From: XYC2-FULL-41-22 sp041666465
GTDB lineage: Bacteria > Patescibacteriota > Gracilibacteria > UBA1369 > UBA12470
Length of the DNA stretch: 19,044 nucleotides
Assembly: GCA_041666465.1 (NCBI GenBank)
Contig: JBAYGX010000016.1
Span: forward strand, 1 to 19,044
Direction of reading: 5' to 3'
The notes beneath the pieces are model-generated. The model saw nothing but the letters and a program-made list of their open reading frames with translations, was not told where the DNA came from and did not search any database. Both the position numbers and the translations under genes were made by a program. Below are positions 1 to 4,979 of the stretch, piece after piece (position 1 is the first letter of the stretch; every line of letters starts with the position of its first letter).

Positions 1-1
1 C

Positions 2-247
2 GACCCTCCAACATTCAGCAAAAACAAAGGCGAAACATTCTCCGTGGAAAAGGACTATCCGGCTCTGATAAACAACGCACTCAAGCTGTTAAACCCCGGT
101 GGATTTATCGTCTTCTCGAATAATTGTCGCGATTTCCGAATGGACGCACGAAAAATCAATCCCTGCTCGATTAAAAAAGAAGCCGGCCTAATCCCTCCTG
201 ATTTCAACGGTCTCCCACCACATCACTGCTTTATCATTAAGACATAG
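2..247 (+). CDS. RlmK-type 23S rRNA methyltransferase, C-terminal fragment (partial)
   Basis: The frame is open from base 2, so only the last 81 residues are present and the start lies before the window; the GTG at 44 is internal. The fragment begins DPPTFSKNKG and continues with a YPALINNALKLLNPGG helix and then FSNNCRDFRMD. This is the catalytic-motif and final-strand region of class I SAM-dependent RNA methyltransferases, and the FSNN-x-R-x-FRMD stretch closely resembles the RlmK half of E. coli RlmKL, which makes m7G2069 in 23S rRNA. The protein would act on the ribosomal large subunit in the cytoplasm. It could instead be an RlmI-like m5C enzyme, and whether an RlmL half exists upstream cannot be seen. 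It ends in TAG and is followed by a 7-bp-periodic tract, with no terminator. Confidence 0.8.
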   Translation, partial: DPPTFSKNKGETFSVEKDYPALINNALKLLNPGGFIVFSNNCRDFRMDARKINPCSIKKEAGLIPPDFNGLPPHHCFIIKT

Positions 248-268
248 GACATAAGGTCGTAGGAGTTG
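241..268 (+). repeat. Degenerate 7-bp tandem tract
   Basis: Units GACATAG, GACATAA, GGTCGTA and GGAGTTG follow one another with a 7-bp period, starting within the last codons of the methyltransferase gene. The first two units differ at one base; the later ones are loose. Similar 7-bp tracts occur at 2564-2612, 4873-4900 and 16470-16497. Confidence 0.45.
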
Positions 269-289
269 TAAGCTCTTAAGAATATAACC

Positions 290-468
290 TTCTCTCTCCC
301 CCTCTTCACTAGCATCCTAACTATCTTAACTAGCTTACTAGGTCCTCTCTTATCTTCACTAACTCACTATCTTCTCTAGCTACTAGGTCCTCTCTTAATT
401 CTCTTCTCTTAACTAGCTTACTATCTTCTCTAGAAACTAGGTCCTATCTTTTACCAAGTCCTCTCTCG
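290..468 (+). repeat. CTAG-rich intergenic repeat array 1 (three units plus a partial)
   Basis: Three successive pyrimidine-rich units each end in CTAGGTCCT: type a with CATC..ACTATCTT, type b with CTCACTATCTTCTCTAG, and type c with TCTAGAAACTAGGTCCTATC. A partial unit ending ACCAAGTCCT follows. The array holds 8 CTAG by hand count. Bases 383-449 match 949-1015 of array 2 with one mismatch (T419 versus C985). The array lies downstream of both the methyltransferase and the convergent lipoprotein gene. It shows no constant-length unique spacers, no long inverted repeats and no open reading frame. Confidence 0.9.
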
Positions 469-500
469 AAAAAAGACCGCCTCTTTCGAAACGGTCTTAA
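467..500 (-). terminator. Intrinsic terminator of the lipoprotein gene
   Basis: On the minus strand AAGACCG (498-492) pairs with CGGTCTT (479-473) across a 12-base loop, and a run of T follows. It sits about 20 bases after the TAA of the lipoprotein gene, in the correct orientation. The stem is 7 bp. Confidence 0.8.
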
Positions 501-519
501 TCTTCAAACAATCCTGTAA

Positions 520-723
520 TTATTCAACAGCAGGAACTGTTGTGTCTGCTGTAGCATCCGTTGCTGGAGCTACTACATCTGTTTCTGGGGTAACGGCATC
601 GTCAGCAGTTGTATCTTCAACTGTAGTGTCGTCCGTAACCGCATCTGGAGCGTCCTCTGTGTCTGCGCAACCGTAAGCTGCGAAAACTCCAAGGATGGAA
701 AGCATCACCAATAGTTTTTTCAC
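520..723 (-). CDS. Small acidic lipoprotein of unknown function
   Basis: This 67-residue protein starts at GTG (723-721). Residues 2-3 are KK, residues 4-16 are hydrophobic, and a lipobox-like AAYGC ends at Cys19, so export and lipid anchoring are likely. The mature part, about 48 residues, is almost only Asp, Glu, Thr, Ala, Val and Pro, with no aromatic or basic residues after the lipobox, so it is probably an extended, negatively charged chain on the cell surface. No catalytic motif is present and I do not recognise a family. The gene has its own promoter (757-785) and intrinsic terminator (467-500), and lies between repeat arrays 1 and 2. The complete expression unit and the signal peptide argue that it is a real gene despite its low complexity. 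Confidence 0.75.
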   Translation of the reverse strand: MKKLLVMLSILGVFAAYGCADTEDAPDAVTDDTTVEDTTADDAVTPETDVVAPATDATADTTVPAVE

Positions 724-756
724 GACTATAAGGAGTTAAGAAATAATTCGGCGGGG

Positions 757-785
757 ATTTTAACCGATTTAGAGCCATAAGTAAA
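757..785 (-). promoter_or_regulatory. Sigma-70-like promoter for the lipoprotein gene
   Basis: On the minus strand TTTACT (785-780) and TAAAAT (762-757) are separated by 17 bp. The predicted transcript would have a leader of about 25-30 bases before the GTG. No Shine-Dalgarno motif is visible in that leader. The same TTTACT box with 17-bp spacing occurs upstream of topA. Confidence 0.6.
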
Positions 786-806
786 TAGTTTCAGCAACAG
801 ATTTTG

Positions 807-815
807 TGTTAAAAT
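807..815 (+). promoter_or_regulatory. Possible extended -10 promoter toward smpB
   Basis: TG, one base, then TAAAAT (810-815) forms an extended -10 element on the plus strand just before repeat array 2. No good -35 box is seen. If used, the smpB transcript would have a leader of about 215 bases made almost entirely of the repeat array. Confidence 0.35.
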
Positions 816-823
816 GTCTTCAG

Positions 824-1049
824 CTCTCTTATTTTCTTTCTCTTAACTCTTCTCTTTATCCACTCTTTACTAGCATCTTTACTATCTTCTCTAGTTTACT
901 AGATCCTCTCTTTTCTTCTCTTCACTAGCCACCTATCTTCTCTAGCTCCTAGGTCCTCTCTTAATTCTCTTCTCTTAACTAGCTCACTATCTTCTCTAGA
1001 AACTAGGTCCTATCTCTTCTCTAGCCACCAAGTCCTATGTCTTCTCTTG
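824..1049 (+). repeat. CTAG-rich intergenic repeat array 2 (three units plus a partial that enters smpB)
   Basis: Units follow the same a-b-c order as array 1, then a partial unit with TCTAGCC and ACCAAGTCCT. By hand count it holds 10 CTAG. The final unit runs into the coding sequence: the repeat's usual CCTATCTTCTCTT appears here as CCTATGTCTTCTCTT, which gives the ATG of smpB and its next codons. Confidence 0.9.
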
Positions 1050-1486
1050 CCCAGAACAAAAAAGCATTCCACGATTACAGCGTCCTCGAGAAATACGAAG
1101 CCGGAATTGTTTTGACCGGTCCGGAAATCAAATCTGTAAAAAACGGTGGGGCAAACTTAAAAGGTAGCTATATAACAATCAAAAACGGTGAGGTTTGGAC
1201 TCAAAATATGCACATCAGTCCATACAAATATGCACCGGACCAGGATTTCAACCCACTGCGCAACAGGAAATTACTCCTGAAAAAGAAGGAAATTGAAAAA
1301 ATAGCATCGCTGGAAAAAGAAAAAGGCATTACAATCATCCCCCTGAATATTCATCTCAAAAACAATTTTGCAAAAATCGATATCGGAATATGCAAAGGCA
1401 AGAAAAACTACGATAAAAGAGATGATCTTAGGAAAAAATCTCAAAACATGGACATCAAAAAAACACTCAGGTCACTAAATTATTAA
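1037..1486 (+). CDS. smpB: SsrA-binding protein SmpB
   Basis: This 149-residue protein has the usual SmpB length. It binds tmRNA and carries it to stalled ribosomes for trans-translation in the cytoplasm. Family signatures visible are NKKAFHDYSVLEKYEAGI near the N-terminus, LTGPEIKSVKNGGANLKGSY (residues 26-45), the NxHI segment around residue 57, and the basic tail GKKNYDKRDDLRKK, which matches the conserved K-x-x-DKR region that enters the mRNA channel. The ATG at 1037 is the only start that keeps the conserved N-terminus. It lies inside the last repeat unit, so the codons for MSSLA are derived from repeat sequence. There is no Shine-Dalgarno motif. The ssrA RNA gene was not found in this window. 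Array 3 separates it from nadE. Confidence 0.95.
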   Translation: MSSLAQNKKAFHDYSVLEKYEAGIVLTGPEIKSVKNGGANLKGSYITIKNGEVWTQNMHISPYKYAPDQDFNPLRNRKLLLKKKEIEKIASLEKEKGITIIPLNIHLKNNFAKIDIGICKGKKNYDKRDDLRKKSQNMDIKKTLRSLNY

Positions 1487-1670
1487 TCTTTTCTTTATCC
1501 CCTCTTCACTAGCATCTTAACTATCTTAACTAGTCTACTAGGTCCTCAACTAGCTCACTATCCTCTCTAGCTCCTAAGTCCTCTCTTTTCTTCTCTTCTC
1601 TTAATCCCTTCTTTACTAGCATCTTAACTCTCTTCTCTAGCTTCCTAGGTCCTCTCTTAATTCCTCTCTT
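1487..1670 (+). repeat. CTAG-rich intergenic repeat array 3 (three units)
   Basis: The whole smpB-nadE spacer is repeat: a type a unit (1501-1544), a shortened type b unit (1545-1585) and another type a unit (1613-1655). It holds about 8 CTAG. The last CCTCTCTT abuts the ATG of nadE directly. Confidence 0.9.
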
Positions 1671-2507
1671 ATGAAAAAAACATATCAAGACCTGATCAAA
1701 GCCCTAAAAAAAGAGGTAAAAAACACCGGCCTGGAAAAAGTTGTCATCGGCCTTTCCGGAGGACTGGACTCCGCGGTAACGCTTAAACTCGCAGTTGACG
1801 CACTCGGAGCCGACAATGTCACCGCCTTGATCATGCCGGAAATCGGACTTTCGAGCCAAGAAAACATCGATCACGCAAAAATTCTAGCGGAACATCTTGA
1901 AGTAAAAAGCTTTTATCAACCGATTAATTCGTTCTTGGTCAGTTTTAATTTCATCCCATGGGGCCAGAATCACACAAGCCAATTAAACCTTCGCTCGAGA
2001 ATCCGAATGATTCTCCTTTATCATTTCGCCAACAAAAATTCCGCACTTGTACTTGGAACCTCGAATAAAAGTGAACTTATGCTTGGATACGGAACAAAAT
2101 ACGGAGATCTCGCGGCAGATATCGAGGTAATCGGGAATTTATACAAAACAGATGTTTTTGAACTTGCGAGATACATGGGGATGCCCGATGAGCTTATAAA
2201 TAAAACTCCAACTGCTGAACTTGCCCCGGGACAAACGGACGAAGATGAACTTGGTGCCACTTATGACAAGCTGGATATTATATTAAAACTCTACGAAGAA
2301 GGTCGCGATGAAGAGGATATGATTTCACGAGGACTCGACCCGACACTAACAAGAAAAACCGTTCGTCGAATAAAAAACAACGAACACAAACTGAAAATAC
2401 CACCAGTCCTTACTGCGGAAATCAAGAAGGCTAACGAAATAAACCCGCCCGAGATAGCAACCGAAGCACCAAATGTACTAGAGGGACAACAGCAATTGTT
2501 TGGATGA
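1671..2507 (+). CDS. nadE: NH3-dependent NAD+ synthetase
   Basis: This 278-residue protein is the short, ammonia-using form without a glutaminase domain. It adenylates and amidates nicotinate adenine dinucleotide to NAD. The PP-loop SGGLDS (residues 29-34) binds ATP. The substrate-binding block reads GTSNKSELMLGYGTKYGD, followed by KTDVFELARYMG and the acidic TDEDELG stretch, all typical of NadE. The C-terminus has a short extra tail rich in Pro and Glu ending in QQQLFG. The ATG follows a CT-rich repeat end with no Shine-Dalgarno motif. It is the only gene here that ends in TGA, and TAG follows immediately in frame. Downstream are two small hairpins and then nadM, which makes its substrate or the parallel product. 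Confidence 0.95.
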   Translation: MKKTYQDLIKALKKEVKNTGLEKVVIGLSGGLDSAVTLKLAVDALGADNVTALIMPEIGLSSQENIDHAKILAEHLEVKSFYQPINSFLVSFNFIPWGQNHTSQLNLRSRIRMILLYHFANKNSALVLGTSNKSELMLGYGTKYGDLAADIEVIGNLYKTDVFELARYMGMPDELINKTPTAELAPGQTDEDELGATYDKLDIILKLYEEGRDEEDMISRGLDPTLTRKTVRRIKNNEHKLKIPPVLTAEIKKANEINPPEIATEAPNVLEGQQQLFG

Positions 2508-2509
2508 TA

Positions 2510-2549
2510 GCGCGAAGACGCGCACTATAAAGCGATTGCGACAGCAATC
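2510..2549 (+). other. Two small GC-rich hairpins after nadE
   Basis: GCGCG-AAGA-CGCGC (2510-2523) and GATTGC-GACA-GCAATC (2534-2549) are perfect short stem-loops with 4-base loops. Neither is followed by a T-run, so they are unlikely to be intrinsic terminators. They could stabilise the 3' end of a nadE message or be chance. Confidence 0.4.
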
Positions 2550-2563
2550 TCCATGCATTAAAC

Positions 2564-2612
2564 TGCAAGTTGCAAGTTAATTGTTAGTTATTAGTTACTA
2601 GTTGTAAGTTAC
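2564..2612 (+). repeat. 7-bp tandem tract before nadM
   Basis: Seven units run with strict 7-bp spacing: TGCAAGT, TGCAAGT, TAATTGT, TAGTTAT, TAGTTAC, TAGTTGT, AAGTTAC. The tract ends nine bases before the nadM ATG. This spacer has no CTAG-type array unit, only one CTAG. Confidence 0.7.
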
Positions 2613-2621
2613 TATTTCCCC

Positions 2622-3143
2622 ATGCACACAGGCTTATTTATTGGTCGCTTTCAACCTTTTCATCTCGGTCACCTAGATGCACTCAAACAAGCACTCGCGG
2701 AAAACGATCGAGTAATCATTGGAGTTGGAAGCGCAGAAGAAAATTACACAGAAGACAACCCATTCACGGCGGGAGAACGATTTGAAATGATAGAATCAGC
2801 CTTGTCACAAGAAAAAATCGCGCGCGAAAAATACATAATAATTCCAATAAGAAATATTCAGAATTTTTCACTTTGGGCCTCTCATGTAAAACTTCTTTGC
2901 CCAACATTCGAGACCTTATACACGGGTTCACACATGGTAAAAGAGCTTTTTGCACGACACGCCCCGGATATAAAAATCCGCGACCTGAAATTTAATAAAA
3001 AAATCTGCGCAACTGAAATTAGAACTCAAATACTCAAGGGCAATAAATCCTGGGAAAAACTTGTACCAAAAGCCATCACGGAATATCTGAAAAAGCACAA
3101 GGCGCAAGCCAGACTAAAAGACATTCGTTTACCTCGAAAATAA
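2622..3143 (+). CDS. nadM: Nicotinamide-nucleotide adenylyltransferase, archaeal NadM type
   Basis: This 173-residue protein joins NMN (or NaMN) with ATP to give NAD (or NaAD). The N-terminus reads GRFQPFHLGH, with the nucleotidyltransferase HxGH at residues 14-17. NPFTAGERFEMI follows near residue 47, and the second signature ATEIRTQILKG corresponds to the ISxTxIR motif, followed by WEKLVP. The GRFQPFHLGH form and the length fit the archaeal NadM family rather than bacterial NadD. The C-terminal 20 residues are basic. The ATG is preceded by TATTTCCCC, with no Shine-Dalgarno motif. Pairing with nadE places the last two steps of NAD synthesis together. The choice of NMN or NaMN as substrate cannot be told from the sequence. 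Confidence 0.92.
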   Translation: MHTGLFIGRFQPFHLGHLDALKQALAENDRVIIGVGSAEENYTEDNPFTAGERFEMIESALSQEKIAREKYIIIPIRNIQNFSLWASHVKLLCPTFETLYTGSHMVKELFARHAPDIKIRDLKFNKKICATEIRTQILKGNKSWEKLVPKAITEYLKKHKAQARLKDIRLPRK

Positions 3144-3149
3144 TTTTTT

Positions 3150-3233
3150 CTCTTTTCATCTTTCTTCTTTATCCCCTCTTAACTAGCATCTTTACTATCT
3201 TTACTATCTTCTCTAGTTCCTAAGTCCTCTCTC
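3150..3233 (+). repeat. CTAG-rich intergenic repeat 4 (one unit)
   Basis: A CT-rich lead (CTTTATCCCCTCTT) is followed by one unit with a small internal duplication of TTTACTATC, then CTCTAGTTCCTAAGTCC. CCTCTCTC abuts the ATG of the mutase gene. Confidence 0.85.
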
Positions 3234-4658
3234 ATGCTAAACCCACTCATCTTCCGCGCATACGACATACGAGGCATTGCACATAAACCAAAATCAAACC
3301 AACAAATCGATTTAACGCCGGAAATAGCAAAATTAATAGGACAAGGCTTCGGCACTTACCTTATAAAAATTTACGACAAAAAAAATCCGAAAATAGCAGT
3401 AGGCCGAGATGCACGAATATCCGGACCTGAATTGCAAAAAGCATTTATCCACGGTCTTCTGGAAACGGGATGTACCGTTGTGGACATCGGCGAAAGCACA
3501 TCTCCACTGGTTTATTACGCAGTACACAAATACAACCTGGATGGCGGATGCAATATAACCGCAAGCCATAACCCCAAAGAATACAACGGATTTAAACTAC
3601 TTGGTCGCGAAGCTCATTCGATTTGCGGAGAAGAACTGCAGGAAGTGTTAAAAATAATACAGTCCGGCAAATTCGTTAGTGATCTTGGTGAGCTGGAAAC
3701 AAAAGACAATGTATTTGACGATTATGTTGAAGAAATTAAATCGAAAATCGAACTAAAGAAAAAGCTTAAAATAGTCATTGATGCCGGGAATGGAGTCGCA
3801 GGACTTTTCGCACCTGAATTGCTGGAAGAATTGGGATGTGAAGTTATAAAATTGCACTGCGAACCGGACGGGATGTTCCCAAATCACGAAGCAAATCCGG
3901 AAGACGCAAAAAATCTTGAAGAACTTGCGAAAAAAGTTGTAGAAGAAAAAGCCGACCTGGGGATAGGTTTTGACGGAGACGGTGATCGAATCGGCATAAT
4001 CGACGAAAACGGAAAACATTATCATTCCGATGTAATATTGATCCCAATAGAAAGAGATCTTCTCAAGTACACACCGGGCGCAAATATAGTTTTTGATATA
4101 AAAAGCTCAAAAATTCTCGAAAACGACATCGTAAAACAAGGCGGAAACCCGGTCCGTTCACGCACCGGTCATTCGTTCATAGAAAAAACCATGAAGGACA
4201 TCGGATCCCCTCTCGCAGGTGAAACAAGTGGCCATATGTTTTTTGGAAAAACTTACTACAACTGGTATGGGTTCGATGATGCCATATTCGCAGCCGCTGT
4301 GATTTTGAGAATACTTTCGGAAGTTGCACATCCATTTTCGGAATTTTTCAAAGACCTTCCGAAAATATTCAACACGCCTGAAATAAAAGCTCATTGCCCG
4401 GACGATAAAAAATTCAAACATATTGAAAATATTAAAGAACATTTCGATTCCAAGTACGACTGCCTTACAACAGATGGCGTTTTTGTTAATTTTGATAAAA
4501 ATTCATGGGGTGCGATTCGATGCTCAAACACAACTCCATGCATGACAATAAGGTTCGAAGCACCAACGGAAAATCGCCTGAAAGAAATACAAAAGATATT
4601 TTTCGATCATCTTTCGGGATATGATGATATCGACAATTCCTGGTATACAAACCAATAG
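3234..4658 (+). CDS. Phosphomannomutase/phosphoglucomutase
   Basis: This 474-residue alpha-D-phosphohexomutase is full length. It interconverts hexose 6- and 1-phosphates for nucleotide-sugar supply to surface polysaccharide. All four active-site elements are visible: FRAYDIRG at the N-terminus, the phosphoserine loop TASHNP (Ser111), the metal loop DGDGDR (Asp247, Asp249, Asp251), the sugar-binding loop GETSGH (329-334), and the phosphate-binding RCSNTTP near the C-terminus. FRAYDIRG and the GETSGH loop fit the bifunctional PMM/PGM group (AlgC/ManB-like) rather than GlmM. Sugar preference cannot be fixed from sequence alone. It follows nadM by 90 bases of repeat and is separated by only 3 bases from the small membrane-protein gene, so those two are almost certainly co-transcribed. 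Confidence 0.93.
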   Translation: MLNPLIFRAYDIRGIAHKPKSNQQIDLTPEIAKLIGQGFGTYLIKIYDKKNPKIAVGRDARISGPELQKAFIHGLLETGCTVVDIGESTSPLVYYAVHKYNLDGGCNITASHNPKEYNGFKLLGREAHSICGEELQEVLKIIQSGKFVSDLGELETKDNVFDDYVEEIKSKIELKKKLKIVIDAGNGVAGLFAPELLEELGCEVIKLHCEPDGMFPNHEANPEDAKNLEELAKKVVEEKADLGIGFDGDGDRIGIIDENGKHYHSDVILIPIERDLLKYTPGANIVFDIKSSKILENDIVKQGGNPVRSRTGHSFIEKTMKDIGSPLAGETSGHMFFGKTYYNWYGFDDAIFAAAVILRILSEVAHPFSEFFKDLPKIFNTPEIKAHCPDDKKFKHIENIKEHFDSKYDCLTTDGVFVNFDKNSWGAIRCSNTTPCMTIRFEAPTENRLKEIQKIFFDHLSGYDDIDNSWYTNQ

Positions 4659-4661
4659 ATT

Positions 4662-4856
4662 ATGCAAATCGTAATTTACATCACGGTGGTCATCGCAATT
4701 ATCATATTCGTAATTACAAGCGCCCTCGCAATTAATCATGCACTTAAATTCAAGCATCTATCGAAACGCACAATCTATCTGACGTATTTTTATGTCGGGA
4801 CATCTCTCGCTTTGATAGTTGCAATTTTAATCATGACCTTTTCAACCGACTGGTAG
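4662..4856 (+). CDS. Small two-helix membrane protein, unknown function
   Basis: This 64-residue protein begins 3 bases after the mutase stop. Two hydrophobic segments (about residues 3-24 and 40-60) are joined by a basic loop LKFKHLSKRT, which predicts a hairpin with the loop on the cytoplasmic side. No enzyme motif or known family is recognised. Real coding is supported by the tight spacing to the mutase and the membrane-protein composition. Its role may relate to envelope biogenesis by association only. Confidence 0.7.
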   Translation: MQIVIYITVVIAIIIFVITSALAINHALKFKHLSKRTIYLTYFYVGTSLALIVAILIMTFSTDW

Positions 4857-4872
4857 TCGCATTCAGCCAGCT

Positions 4873-4900
4873 TTTAGCTTATAGGTTATAGCTTGAAGAT
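4873..4900 (+). repeat. Short 7-bp tandem tract
   Basis: TTTAGCT, TATAGGT, TATAGCT and the looser TGAAGAT follow with a 7-bp period, between the small membrane-protein gene and repeat 5. Confidence 0.5.
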
Positions 4901-4904
4901 AAAT

Positions 4905-4979
4905 TTTCTCTTTTCTTCTCTTATCTTGCTCTTTACTAGCTCACTATCTTCTCTAGTTCCTAGGTCCTATCTTCCCTCT
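4905..4979 (+). repeat. CTAG-rich intergenic repeat 5 (one unit)
   Basis: One type b-like unit (TACTAG, CTCACTATCTT, CTCTAG, TTCCTAGGTCCTATC) lies between two convergent genes. It reads in the plus direction although the adjacent gene (4967-7237) is on the minus strand. The CTA at 4967-4969, part of the repeat's GTCCTATC end, is the TAG stop of that minus-strand gene. Confidence 0.85.

Noticed and set aside
290..1036. CRISPR array in the repeat tracts
   Set aside because: Units are degenerate, contiguous and of variable length, without unique spacers of constant size, and no cas genes are present.
2510..2549. Intrinsic terminator after nadE
   Set aside because: The two hairpins are short and lack a following T-run.
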